Positions 1 to 10,856 of a stretch of DNA of 64,000 nt are shown here, piece after piece (the first letter of the stretch is position 1; every line of letters starts with the position of its first letter). Position numbers and translations under genes: made by a program. The notes under the pieces were generated by a model. The model worked only from the letters and a program-made list of their open reading frames with translations, was not told the DNA's origin and made no database searches. The DNA comes from Zoroaster sp. YZ-2022. Lineage: Eukaryota; Echinodermata; Asteroidea; Forcipulatida; Zoroasteridae. Where the stretch lies: the NCBI GenBank assembly GCA_029582265.1, contig CM055819.1, positions 31,101,164-31,165,163 of the forward strand, in the 5' to 3' direction.

Positions 1-657
1 TGGCTACGTGAAGCATGAACAGCTCCTGGAATTGTGGAAGGAGGGAGTTTCAAATCTGGTGTTGATGAAGCCATCTATGCATAGCATGAAGCCCTGGTAG
101 GGGAGGGGTTCCAGTGAAAACAAAAACCTGGAAGCATTTTCTAGTAGGAAAACAGCAATGTACAAATTTTTTCAACAAAATATTTTGTTTAAAATGAGGT
201 TTCTTACTAAGTATGCATCTATACACAATTGGTATTCTCATAAAATCTCATAAAATTCTCATATTCTCATAAAATCACAGATTGACCAAAAAAAAACTTG
301 GCGTAAAGTTGATGATGGTATGAAACATTCCTTGAAATATTTCTGTTTCAGGATTTATCGTTTTAGTAACATAAATGAAATAATTTCCAAAAAGAATTTA
401 TTTCAATTTTGGAAGGAATACAAACAATTTGAATGCATTTCCACATGTTTGTTTTTAACATGAAATAAAAGTTTTTTAAATGAAATAAAAGCTAAAAACT
501 TCCACAGGTTTCATTTTATAAATATTTATTGATTCTTATAAATATGGATGCATTTATTTTTGAAAAAAACAAAAAATTATAAGTTTTTTTGTTTTTTTTT
601 GGTTTAAATGTCATGAAGACTGTTTTTGTGGGATTTAGGTCACAAAAGATGACTTAC
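1..657. other. Intron sequence, no exon seen
   Basis: AT-rich, with T-runs near 570-600. No EGF or FN3 reading frame on the minus strand and no named repeat recognised. Confidence 0.5.
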
Positions 658-777
658 GTGTCTGGCATCTGGCTCCAGTATATCCCTGCACACAGGAACA
701 TGTGTATAGATTCTGAGTGGCACTGAGAACAGTACACGTGCCTGAATACAGACAAGGATTAGGCTGGCATGGAGTAA
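658..777 (-). CDS. Exon 48: EGF-like domain (last exon in window)
   Basis: 120 bp, donor GTAAGT, acceptor TTCTACAG. It encodes TPCQPNPCLYSGTCTVLSAT then QNLYTCSCVQGYTGARCQT. The intact donor shows the gene continues past the left edge. Confidence 0.91.
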
Positions 778-930
778 CTGTAGAAAGAAAAATAATAATA
801 ACAGTATTTCAACCCCTTCAAGACTTTCTGTAAAGTTTGCTTGAATTAGGAAAATCATTTCCCAGATTAATTTTTCCACTTCGTTCGTACAACACAACAA
901 AATAAGCTAATAATTTTAAAGGCTGATATC

Positions 931-1182
931 TACACTCACTGGCCAAAAGTATTGCCCAGACGGATGGCCGCAATTATCAGGTCACGTGGTTACCCGACAA
1001 AGTATTGAAGGACTTTGTTTCCGAGCAAGAACAGTAAAAAAGAACATTGACTTCAAAACACAGGCACTTTCAAGAAGTCTTAAGTAGTGTAAATAAAATA
1101 AAATAAATTATTGTAACACAGTTCTCCAAACTGAACTTTGGTGTGAATTTCAATGTTGCAATACTTATGGCCAGTGAGTGTA
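931..1182. mobile_element. mariner-type MITE, copy 1 (internally deleted)
   Basis: Terminal inverted repeats start TACACTCACTGGCC and end GGCCAGTGAGTGTA, bounded by TA. Near-identical to 18674-18950 but missing about 26 bp after ATTGC, where a short direct repeat would allow a slippage deletion. Non-coding. Confidence 0.85.
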
Positions 1183-1450
1183 TAACAAATCTCTTGGTTC
1201 TCATAAAAAAATGGATCATATTTACATTACTTCCCAAATTATAATGTATACTGCCTGGGGTGGATCCAGAAATGGATGGGGAGGGGGGTCTGAAATTTAT
1301 TTTCAAGCCTCCCCCATTCACCTCTGACTACCTTGACAAAAATCTATTGTCTGTTGTCTGTTAAGATGTCAAATATTTTGTCTGATTCATTGTCTTATCT
1401 GCCAGGTTTCCCAACCAGAAGGTATTGTGATGCATGTGTTCTTTACTTAC

Positions 1451-1564
1451 ATAGTTGTGTTTGGCACTGTAATCCTGTGTACTGTGAGGGACAGGTGCAG
1501 ACATACTGACTGTTTTGATTTGTACAAACTCCGCCGTTACGACACGGCCCGCTGGCACACACAT
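1451..1564 (-). CDS. Exon 47: EGF-like domain
   Basis: 114 bp, donor GTAAGT, acceptor TTGTAG. It encodes VCASGPCRNGGVCTNQNSQY then VCTCPSQYTGLQCQTQL. Confidence 0.92.
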
Positions 1565-1882
1565 CTACAATTCAAAATTCAATTATTGCATTTATTTCCA
1601 TACAAACACAGCCAATTCAATTCTAAAGGCAAACATTGTGCAGACACAGTCCTAATATTGAAAAGCCAAGACTGACTGTATTGAAGTGCTTGACCGGACT
1701 AAAATAATATGTCATTTTACATCAGATAATTGGCTCTCAAAATTTGAAAATTCAGTACGAATAAAACATTAAACCCGGAAAAACAAGAAAATAAGTTAAT
1801 CAAAATACAACAGGCTTTGTTTTTTTCTGGCTTTCTTGAAAAAATAAAACCAATAAAATACATAAATTTGTATTTTGCTCAC

Positions 1883-2005
1883 CAATTCTGATCTGGCACA
1901 GTGTTCCAATGTACCCAGCCAGACACACGCACTGGTAGGTATTGACTCCGTCGATACACGTCCCTGAATTCATGCAAGGGTTTTGTGGTGCACAATCGTC
2001 CCCAT
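1883..2005 (-). CDS. Exon 46: EGF-like domain
   Basis: 123 bp, donor GTGAGC, acceptor TCTCACAG. It encodes GDDCAPQNPCMNSGTCIDGV then NTYQCVCLAGYIGTLCQIRI. Confidence 0.93.
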
Positions 2006-2120
2006 CTGTGAGAATTAAAGAGAATGACATCAATGGCAATTTGGGGGGGGTCGAGTCCACAATGTAGCAACACCCCGATTTCTGTTTCTTGATGGAATTT
2101 CTCCCAAGTAGAAAAAAAGA

Positions 2121-2580
2121 GTTCTACAAAGGCATCTTTGCATATTTTAAGGCCAGCAAATAGTATTTGATTTTTGGGTAAATACACAGCTTCAAAGGCA
2201 TCTTTGCATATTTTAAGGCCAGCAAATGGGTATTTGATTTAGGGTAAGTGCACAGCTTCAAAGGCATCTTTGCATATTTTAAGGCCAGCAAATAGTATTT
2301 GATTTGGGGTAAGTGCACAGCTTCAAAGGCATCTTTGCATATTTAAGGCCAGCAAATAGTATTTAATTTGGGGTAAGTGCACAGCTTCAAAGGCATCTTT
2401 GCATATTTTAAGGCCTGCAAATAGTCTTTGATTTGGGGTAAGTGCACAGCTTCAAAGGCATCTTTGCATATTTTAAGGCCAGCAAATAGTATTTGATTTG
2501 GGGTAAGTGCACAGCTTCAAAGGCATCTTTGCATATTTAAGGCCAGCAAATAGTATTTGATTTGGGGTAAGTGCACAGTT
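2121..2580. repeat. 65-bp tandem array, about 7 copies
   Basis: The unit contains GGCATCTTTGCATATTTTAA and GGGTAAGTGCACAGC. Units are 64-66 bp with point changes. It lies in the intron just 5' of exon 46. Confidence 0.9.
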
Positions 2581-2937
2581 TCAAAAGTGGTGCAGTGGTG
2601 CAGCTTTTTTATTTTATTTTTTTTAAATTGTTATAGTTTTGAACCACGCACAAATATCATGGATAGGCCAATGCCATCCAGTTGTCATCCACTGCTCACT
2701 GATGACAGTTCTTCTACAGTCAAGGCAAGAACCGTGGATGTATTCAATTTCCGGGCTCAAGTTCACGGCGCTGCTTTACACAGGATTCCGCATGTACGAG
2801 CACAATTATCTGCTTTCTGGGTAGGCATATAAATTTTGCGCTGGCCATGTAAGCAGTGCAGAATTAGCAACACAAAGTTCACACGCCCACAGCCAAAAAT
2901 TTGCTTACCAGTGAAATATGCTTACATTATTTTCTTC

Positions 2938-3253
2938 TAACCCTCCTACTACTACAAGGGTCAAAATCAGTCAAATTGTTGAGATACCTGCCAAGGTATA
3001 TCTAGTGCACTTAAAAGTCAAACACTGTCAAACCTTACATGTAGTAAGTACATTTACAGGTCAAAATGAGTCGACTGTAATTGACTGGTATAAAGCATTG
3101 TCTGGTATTGTTCAGGGTGGTTAAAATGACAGGCAAAACCAGTAAAAAATGCCCCCGTGTGCACATTTGGGTCAACAGTCAAAACAGGCAGTTGACTGAT
3201 TTTGACCTCTATAGCTACTTGCCACTAAAGTGCAGCTATTGTAGGAGGGTTAA
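2938..3253. mobile_element. MITE with TTAACCCTCCTAC termini, copy 1
   Basis: About 315 bp, inverted ends TAACCCTCCTAC / GTAGGAGGGTTA. The body is full of GTCAAAAT-type motifs. It sits inside a second imperfect hairpin (TTGCTTACCAGTGAAAT at 2900 and TTTCACTGGTTAAGCAA at 3267), so it is nested. Confidence 0.85.
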
Positions 3254-3410
3254 TGTATTAGCATAATTTCACTGGTTAAGCAAGAATAGCAAATGCAGAA
3301 TTGTTGCTATTAAAGTGAAGCACATGATGAGACTGGATCATGATTCATTGGATTTTATTGAGGATTTCTTTTCAGGTTAAAAGGTTTTTGCTGTCTGATA
3401 CCGCACTCAC

Positions 3411-4390
3411 CAATCAGTGTCTGACAGAAACTTCCAGTGTACGAAGATGGGCAATTACAAACATAGCCCAAGTTGTTGTTGCCAAACGGGGACACCACAC
3501 ACTGGGCACCGTTTCTGCATTGGTTGTTACTGCACGGGCTGATGTTACACAGGGTACCGGTGTAGCCTCCCTGGCATATACACAGGAATGAATCCACATT
3601 GTTGATACACCTCGCCTGGTTGAAACAAGGATTACTCTGACACTCATCAAAGTCTAACTGGCAGCGGGTACCGATGTACCCAGAGGGACACTGACAGGTG
3701 TATAAGTTCTGCCCGTCGATGCAGTTACCGTTGTTCAAGCACGGATTTGACGCACACTCATCGATGTTTAAAATAGTCTGGCAGTTGACGCCCGCATACC
3801 CAGAACGACAGTAACAGAAGTACTGGTTCACTTGCTCGATGCAGGTACCGCCGTTCTGACAGGGGTTGCTGCTGCATTCTTTGACGTCGGCCTGGCAACG
3901 TTCACCGGTGTAACCCGGCATGCACGCGCACGTGTAGCTACCCTCGCCGTCCCGGCACGTTCCGCCATTCAAGCAGAGATTCGGTATAAGGCAGTCGTTA
4001 ACATTCAACTGACACGTGGTACCAGTGTATGCGCTCGGACAAATACATATGGCAGTGTTATCACCGTCTTGGCACTGCCCACCATTTAAACACGGATTCG
4101 GGACGCAGTTGTCAATATTGATCTCGCATATGGTTCCGCCGAAGCCTGGCAAACAGTTGCAAGTGTAATCATTCACTCTGGATTCACACCGTCCACCATT
4201 TAGGCAAATAACACCCACGCAGAAATCTACCTGTTGCTCACAGCGGCTGCCTTGAAAGCCGACTAAACAGTCACAAACTGCTGCGTTGAATTCTTCTCGG
4301 CACACACCGCCATTCTGACAATACCCTGATACGCAGCGGTTAATCCGAATCTCACAGTTTGATCCCTCGTAGCCATTTACACATATACAC
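3411..4390 (-). CDS. Exon 45: large exon with half plus eight EGF domains
   Basis: 980 bp, with acceptor CGCTTAAG (phase 2) and donor GTGAGT (phase 1). The half module CICVNGYEGSNCE is followed by eight complete EGFs, including [40 protein letters not shown] and [20 protein letters not shown]. It ends NCPSSYTGSFCQTLI. No internal introns, in contrast to the one-EGF-per-exon pattern elsewhere. Confidence 0.95.
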
Positions 4391-4996
4391 CTTAAGCGGA
4401 ATAAAGAAAATCATTTAAGCTCAATAACACATTATTATACATTCATACTTTCTAAAGACCAAGAAATGTGGATAGAAACTGACCTTGGAAGCGGAATTAG
4501 TTCATCATTTTAGGATTATTATCTGAATATTCATACACTTTTTTTAATTTTTTTTAATTTATATAAATTGCAAATGTGAACAAAAACCACATCGGGTATT
4601 AACTACAAAGGTTAATAAGCTGATAAAGACAGCAATCCCTAAAAAAGGAACACCAATGGGCCAATCAAATGGTTCACTGCCACTCATAACTTAAACTACA
4701 AATTCACAGATCATGAGACAAATAACATTTAAAAAAATTATAAGGTGAACATAAAAGTGTCAAAAAGAGCCGATATCCATAACAGAGATATAAAGTGGCC
4801 ACATGCAGTTGAGGAAGAAAGATGACAGACAAGGCTGTGAACCCTTGAGAAACTTGAGAGACCACACATCAATAGTTTCATGCACTTTATAGCCATAATT
4901 TTTTGTTTCACTTTGGAGGGAATACTTCTCAGTTCTTGACCAGCTTCACATTAAGCAGTCTTTTAGATAATCATTAACCTATCATCAACCTATAAA
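4391..4996. other. Intron sequence, nothing recognised
   Basis: AT-rich, without an EGF frame or clear inverted or tandem repeat by eye. Confidence 0.4.
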
Positions 4997-5478
4997 TATC
5001 ACAGAACCCGCTGCTATGTAGGATTCCAGCCGGGCAATTGTCATCGGGCAAGCTTGGTAGTTGAGAGTTTAAGATATCTGCACTAGTAAGGCCATTCCAA
5101 TTTTATTAGTTGGTTTACGGATTTTTTAGGTGCTGAAAAAGGTTGTCAGACAGGGAAAAAAAATATAAAAAAATGATGGTAAGTGTTGTATACATGTACA
5201 TGTAAATCCATTGGACGACAATCATAAGCTCTGCTTTTTATACTGGGATTTGCCTCCGTCTCGCAAAAAAAAAAGTAAGGATTTCCAATTTTTATTATTT
5301 TTTTATTTTTCAACAAAATAAGTCGCCGCATCCGTAAACCAACTAATAAAATTGGAACGGCCTAAGCAGGGGTTCGAATCCCACACAAGTCATCTGTAAA
5401 GTTTTTTCACACACTCGGAAAGCACTGAGTATGCAGTGCTATAATTATACACGTTGATGTAGGGCAAAAATTTAATCA
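4997..5478 (+). mobile_element. SINE family B, interrupted by a MITE
   Basis: The head (GGGCAAGC, box A-like GGTAGTTGAGAG) and tail (GGTTCGAATCC box B, CACTCGGAAAGCACTGAGTA) match the intact copy at 30757-30985. It is split after CACTAGTAA by the 273-bp insert 5090-5362. Confidence 0.85.
5090..5362. mobile_element. Harbinger-type MITE inside a SINE, 3-bp TSD TAA
   Basis: About 35-bp inverted ends starting GGCC(A/G)TTCCAATTTTATTAG. Target TAA is present at 5087-5089 and 5363-5365; the uninterrupted SINE shows a single TAA. Three-base TWA duplications are typical of PIF/Harbinger elements. Confidence 0.85.
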
Positions 5479-5573
5479 ATTTGATAATCATTAGTTATTT
5501 GGAAATTGAGTATCTATCAAAAGTTAACACTTCCTGTAAAAGGAATATTGTAATTATGTTCTCATTTCTATAA

Positions 5574-6018
5574 ATGACATAAAACACAATAAAGGGGGCC
5601 ACTTTCCTACCGTCACATTAGCAGTTTTTCTAACGGTTGTAATTTTTTTTTTAATATCTGAAACCACCCAAAAAGAATTTCAACATTTGAATAGACATGC
5701 ATGCTTATCCTAAAGATAATTTGAGTTATTACTATTATTTTTTTAATTAGCCTAAAATTTCCAACAACAAATGGACGGAAAAGTGAGGTAACTTTTTCCG
5801 TCCAATTTTTATGGAAATTTTAAGGGTAAAAAAATAAATTTAAAAATTTAAAAATAAAATAAATCAACTCAAATTAGTTCTAGTATAAGCCTGCATGTCC
5901 ATTCACATGTTGAAACACTTTTTGGTTGGTTTCGGGTACTTAAAAATAAATAACAACCATTGGAAAAACTGCTAACGTGACGGATGCAAAGTGGCCCCCT
6001 TTATTGTGTTTATGTCAT
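5574..6018. mobile_element. 445-bp foldback (palindromic) element
   Basis: The left arm ATGACATAAAACACAATAAA and GGGGGCCACTTT is mirrored at the right end (AAAGTGGCCCCC, TTTATTGTGTTTATGTCAT). Pairing continues to a centre near GGACGGAAAAGT / AACTTTTTCCGTCC. Essentially the whole element can form one hairpin. Confidence 0.85.
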
Positions 6019-6081
6019 ATCTCGATGACAGGCAATCCAAACCGAGGGAAGTTAACAGGATAATTCACGCAACAGACCAAT

Positions 6082-6328
6082 TAGCCTGATGATCTGACGT
6101 CACATTTCGAAGCTCGTGAATTACGCCAGATACTGGCTGCGGCTGCCATGTTTTCCACCCGAGATTCAACTTTGACCTTGACCTCGGTTGGTAGCCAGTG
6201 CACGAGCCTCGAAGCGTGACGTCATCAGATCTGCAGCACAACGTATCCAATGAAATCCCTTGAATGGTGCGCGTAGAGCCTGTGTTTATCCTTGATATAG
6301 GATAAATACGGGGGGGGGGGGCAGTCTA
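6082..6328. mobile_element. TGACGTCA-bearing MITE, copy 1
   Basis: Runs TAGCCTGA ... CAGTCTA and aligns over its length with the reverse complement of 8622-8869. It carries CTGACGTCAC and GTGACGTCA motifs near both shoulders. Confidence 0.75.
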
Positions 6329-6613
6329 CAGATATGCATGGCTGAAGGGTGCCCTAAGAGGCGAAAGAAGGCCACTCATAGGTTCCTGAATGCACAATGC
6401 ACATACGTATGCAGTGCCTTTCAGTGTGCTTTTATGTATGCACACATGAACCAATTTTGCCTCTAAATCGATGGAGCCCTTCAGCTTGTGACATCATATG
6501 CATTAAGGTCTACTGGGACATAAGAGACCTCTACTTAAACATTGGTTTGGTGGTGCTAGGCTCGATCTTTGAAGTGTCATTCTTGGACTGGATGTAAAGT
6601 AAAACAGACTTAC

Positions 6614-6917
6614 TGATATGACCCGATGGAGTTCACACAGATTCCGCCGTTTTGACACAAGAACTGATTGAAGCATTCGTTGATGTCCGATTCGCAATAC
6701 AATCCCGTATAACCACCCAAACACAGACAGTTATACCCGCTGAACAGCTCCAGGCAGGTGCCGCCATTCGAGCAGGGATTGCTGGCACACTCTTGTTGAT
6801 CAAGAAGCGTGTCACAGTTCCGTCCTGTCCATGTCGCCTCACACAAACAATAGTACTGATCCATACTAGGCAGACAGAAGCCATGGACGCAAGGGTTGTT
6901 TCTACAGGGACTAGTAT
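6614..6917 (-). CDS. Exon 44: two and a half EGF domains
   Basis: 304 bp, entering in phase 1 and leaving in phase 2 (donor GTAAGT). It holds TSPCRNNPCVHGFCLPSMDQ..., then QECASNPCSNGGTCLELFSG..., then the first half of a third EGF, INECFNQFLCQNGGICVNS ending G-S-Y-Q. That EGF is completed by C-I-C-V-N-G-Y-E-G in exon 45. This is the only phase-2 junction in the traced gene. Confidence 0.93.
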
Positions 6918-6959
6918 CTGTGAAAATAACAGAGAAATTTGTCAATTCAACAACGAGAG

Positions 6960-7420
6960 AAACTTGTCCATTCTGCTACCCCCTTCCTTTGACCCACTGG
7001 GTCTTCCAAAAGAAGGTTTTGCTCCCTTGGATGCCCCCATGAATTCATCAAACAGGGGTGTGATTTGACAAAAGTAAAAATCCTGAAAAATGGGTAGCGG
7101 GCCTGGGTCTCCATTTGGTCTAGAGGACAAAGCCCCCTTAACCTCCTGGATGTTTAATTTTGGAGGATTTACCGACTCTCCACATCCCCACAAACAAGAA
7201 ACAAGAGGTTTGGAAAACAATACAGGCTACTTCTTTCTTTCCTTGGTGGCTACTTCTCTTCTTTCAGGAAAATTTTGAGGCAAAGGGCGATTGTAAAAAA
7301 AATCCTGAAATTAGGAAAAAATCCCGAGCAATCGCAGGCCTGATCAATGTGAAAGATGATGGCAAAAGAAGGGATAAATGAGTAAATGGGTGTTGGGTGT
7401 TGGAAAAAGAAACAAATAGG
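6960..7420 (+). repeat. Dispersed repeat, copy 1 (shared with 37040-37686)
   Basis: Shares GTGTGATTTGACAAAAGTAA, GGTCTAGAGGACAAAGCCCC and CTTTCCTTGGTGGCTACTTC with 37040-37686. Class unknown, no terminal repeats seen. Confidence 0.75.
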
Positions 7421-7428
7421 AAACTTAC

Positions 7429-7542
7429 TTGTTTGGCAGTTGGTTCCAGTATAATCATTCAAACAAAAACACATATAGGCGTTGGTTTGATCCATACAAA
7501 TTCCATTGTTCTGGCATGGATTAGGTGAACAATCGTCAATAT
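7429..7542 (-). CDS. Exon 43: EGF-like domain, calcium-binding type
   Basis: 114 bp, donor GTAAGT, acceptor TTTATAG. It encodes [20 protein letters not shown] then [18 protein letters not shown]. The acceptor region is repeated three times upstream (7543-7740). Confidence 0.93.
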
Positions 7543-7740
7543 CTATAAAAAAAAATAATAATAATAATAACAATATTTTGGTAAGACTGAAACCATGTTC
7601 TCCCCCCCATCAATATCTTAAAAAAAAAAAATAATAATAATAACAATATTTTGATGTTCTCCCCCCATCAATATCTTTAAAAAAAAAATAATAATAATAA
7701 TAACAATATTTTGGTAAGACTGAAAACCATGTTCTACCCC
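7543..7740. repeat. Triplicated acceptor-flank repeat
   Basis: Three copies of a block with CATCAATATCT, an A-run, AATAATAATAACAATATTTT and, in two of the three, GGTAAGACTGAAA. On the minus strand each copy repeats the exon 43 acceptor context (AG then ATATTGA). Confidence 0.8.
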
Positions 7741-8241
7741 CCCCCCCCAGTGGCATATCAGCTAGCCAAATATTGAAAACTGCCAAAGCCTACCTTAAAT
7801 CTTTAATAGATAAAGCCATTTAGATAAAGCCTGTATATACACTTTGGGTAAAATGCATGGTGAAGAGGATAAGTAAAGACTGTTGACATTCAAAACTTTG
7901 TGAAACTTCAATAGTAAAGCATGACACAGAGTGCCACGTAAACACGGGCTAGTGCTAAAAGCTCCAAAGTCAAATATTTTATGTTAATAAGGAGGAATGG
8001 GAGGAGCGTGGCGCCCCCCTAAATTTAGAATTTATAATTTTAATTGTACAAATGGATGCTTTAATTTTACTAAAATGATAGCCACCCGAGACAGAAATAT
8101 AACAAGGGATGTTGTATACCATCATCAATTTCATCAAGTTTTTATGTCAAACTGTGATCATTTATGTTTCTCGAGATTACCAACAATAGGGACTTAATTA
8201 AATAATACAGAAAAAAAACAGACGGACAGACAAAGACTCAC

Positions 8242-8358
8242 TCGAATCACAAATCTCCCCGGTGAATCCTGCCACGCAATCACACCTGTACTGCCCTCCC
8301 ACCAAGGTGACGCAGTTACCTCCGTTCAGACAAGGCCTGTTCTCACAGGGGCTGACCG
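8242..8358 (-). CDS. Exon 42: EGF-like domain
   Basis: 117 bp, donor GTGAGT, acceptor TTTTGCAG. It encodes VSPCENRPCLNGGNCVTLVG then GQYRCDCVAGFTGEICDS. Confidence 0.92.
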
Positions 8359-8399
8359 CTGCAAAAGACGTGCAAAGAAAAAGCCAAAATGTATAATAT

Positions 8400-8935
8400 A
8401 ATATTTCACTGCTATATAGCACACTCCACATAATGTCTCAATGCGCTTTACATTATTATCCCTGGTCATTGAGCCAGTATCATTCCCGTAATGTTTCTCC
8501 GCTCCTTAAATATGCAGCCCGAGCTGCCGAACCTTCAGAGGCTTTTTCAAACACAACATCAACCTCTACCCTCACAGGTGTCCATTTATACTCCTGGGTA
8601 AAAGAGAAGCAAGGCATAGTTTAGACTGGTCCCCTGTCTAGATCCTATCAAGGATATAGACAGGCTCCAGGCGTACCACTCAAAAGGATTTCATTGGATA
8701 CGTTAACGTGTTGTGCTGAAGATCTGACGTCACGCTTCGAGGTTTGCACGCGCCAGCTATCAACCAAGGTCAAAAGTTGAGCATCAGGGAAAATATGGCA
8801 GCTGCACGGCCAGGATCTGGCGTAATTCACGTGCCTCTAGCTCAAAGCATGACGTCAGATCGTCAGGCTAGGCATAGTTAAGTGTCTTGCTCAAAGGACA
8901 CAAGTACCTTGTGAACAGATTGAAATTTTTCCTAC
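8400..8935 (-). mobile_element. SINE-A-related repeat, interrupted by MITE copy 2
   Basis: Reads as the reverse complement of SINE A-like body text (CCCTCACAGGTGTCCATTTA, then GTTAAGTGTCTTGCTCAA after the insert). The tRNA head is missing and the tail differs from SINE A. Confidence 0.6.
8622..8869. mobile_element. TGACGTCA-bearing MITE, copy 2, 10-bp TSD
   Basis: Inverted relative to copy 1. Flanked by AGGCATAGTT at 8612-8621 and 8870-8879, inside another repeat that reads continuously when the insert is removed. A 9-10 bp duplication fits Mutator-like elements. Confidence 0.8.
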
Positions 8936-8939
8936 TCCA

Positions 8940-9767
8940 ACATCATTCTTTTAACGTTATATAATTCCCTCATTCTTCCATATATAAATTATGCTATATT
9001 AAATTGGGGTAGCTTGACTTCACAATGTAATAAACTTTTTTCTTCTACACAAAGAAAGCTGTTGGAATTATTACAAAAAGTGGGTACTTAGAACATATAG
9101 CTGCGTTGTTTGCAGAGTTAAAAGTTCATAAATTCAATGACCTATACAATCTAAATCTAGGCAAATTCATGTTTAAGTATAAAAATGGCCTTCTTCCTAC
9201 TGATTTCAATGATTTTTACACGCTATCTTCATTGGTACATACATATGGCACCCGTGGTGCATCGAAGGCTAATCTTTACATTAATTATAACAGAACGTCA
9301 TTATGTAAAAACAGTGTGTTTTCTTGTGGTATTATATTTTGGAATCATCTTAAACAGGATCTAAAAACACCTCTTACGCTTGGTTCATTCAAAAAATAAC
9401 TTAAACAATACTTTTTAAATATGTATATGCAGTTTTAAAAACAAACAAGCAAAACAAAATTGATTGAAATTATTTCAAAATGTTATTATTTGTTATGAAT
9501 TATTTTTTAATCAGGTCTCACATGTCTGTTACATGTCCTTGTCATGTTTAAGTCTTTGTCTGTCATAGGGGAAGATTTAGAAGCATTATGCTTCATTTTT
9601 TTTCTCTACATGTTGGCAATACTGCCAAGTTTCAATGTATAAATCCTGTCAAACTGTAATTTACACTTAACATATTGTCAACTGTGCTTAATATTAATAA
9701 TCTGTAATGTACTATTGTACTCAATATGGATTAAGTTGTTGCCAACATGGAAATAAATGTGTGGCAT
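8940..9767 (+). pseudogene. LINE fragment: C-terminal end of a reverse transcriptase ORF
   Basis: Reads NSLILPYINYAILNWGS, then after a one-base frame break near 9053 GIITKSGYLEHIAALFAELK, then LGKFMFKYKNGLLPTDFNDF and IIFWNHLKQDLKTPLTLGSF. This is the C-terminal domain of a non-LTR retrotransposon ORF2. It is 5'-truncated with a 3' UTR of about 370 bp. It inserted into the intron and is not part of the EGF gene. Confidence 0.85.
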
Positions 9768-9820
9768 TGTATTGTCATGACTACCACTAATGGTATTGGT
9801 TTGACTACCCTACTAATGGT

Positions 9821-9886
9821 ACCATGGTCACAGCCAGGATTCAAACCCACTTTCTGACGACTCGGCCATCAGAACACAAATCTGAT
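9821..9886 (-). mobile_element. SINE A head fragment
   Basis: Reverse complement of the SINE A tRNA-like region: CAGATTTGTGTTCTGATGGC and box B-like GGGTTTGAATCC. Body and tail are absent. Confidence 0.7.
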
Positions 9887-9933
9887 GTGGTGGTTTTAAT
9901 AAAAATATGCAAAGCCTGAGATACATAACCTAC

Positions 9934-10047
9934 CTTCTTGGCAGTTAGTTCCTTGCCATCTGGCCTGACAAAAACAGATGTAGCCTCCATTTTGACTGAA
10001 GCATACTCCTCCGTTAAGACAAGGGTTGGAATCACACGCATTCGGGG
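9934..10047 (-). CDS. Exon 41: EGF-like domain
   Basis: 114 bp, donor GTAGGT, acceptor TCTGTAG. It encodes [20 protein letters not shown] then GYICFCQARWQGTNCQE. The R-W-Q-G loop is unusual. Confidence 0.91.
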
Positions 10048-10360
10048 CTACAGATAGTAATGAAATCAATCTGTCTTATCAGTTTATTCAGTGGGGTGCA
10101 ATGGCGCACCCAGGATTTCCCCTCGGCTCCTATTCTCATCAATCAGGCCAGTAGATACGCCCCTTCCCAAATTCAGTTGGGCCAGTAAACACTAGCATAT
10201 CACCCCACCTCCCTATTTTATGAACAATTAAATAACATAACACAATATTCTCTTTTTTTTTAAGAAAAAAAAAAGAGTCATTGGGGGAAGTGCTCAAGCC
10301 CCTCCCCCAATCCTTTCCCTACCACTGATAAGGTAAATAGTGGAACTGAGTGAAAAGCAG

Positions 10361-10630
10361 GGTCTGGCTCTGGCAAAACCCTAAACTTGTACCCAACTTT
10401 TCAGAGTGACCTCCCAAATTTATCATGAAAATTAACAACGTTCCCAACAACGTTTCAGGATTTTTCTTTTTCCATCAAAATCTAGAGAAAATGCTCTAGA
10501 TATGGTGACATGAAAATCTCAAACTGGTACTGCATGGTCCCTGGGGTCAGTTTTTTTACCTTTTCATGGCTGTTACGCATTATGGTAAATGCCGGGAAGT
10601 TTCGGGTTTTGCCAGAGCGGGTCACATATT
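10361..10630. mobile_element. TGTGACC-terminus MITE, copy 1
   Basis: Ends GTCTGGCTCTGGCAAAACC and GGTTTTGCCAGAGCGGGTCACA are inverted. Aligns to 23234-23479 in reverse orientation across the length. Confidence 0.8.
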
Positions 10631-10856
10631 GTACAAGAGCAGTAGTTTGTCACGGTGTCAGTGGGTTGTCTGGTGATATACTAATACAGAGTTTGCCTGT
10701 ATTCCTACAGATTCAAACACATATCTGACCCACTCTATGACAATGAGTAAAATGTCACCCATTTTGACTTTGTCATTCTATGATATGATTCAAAGGGAAT
10801 ATCGTACCGAATTTGCTCTATACCGACATTTTTGCTGTCTCTGAAACCTTTTTTCA

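Noticed and set aside
2121..2580. CRISPR-like array
   Set aside because: Units are contiguous tandem repeats without unique spacers, in an animal intron.
2557..2832. Overlapping plus-strand frames after the 65-bp array
   Set aside because: No recognisable domain or repeat; they start within the tandem array. Left as unexplained intron.
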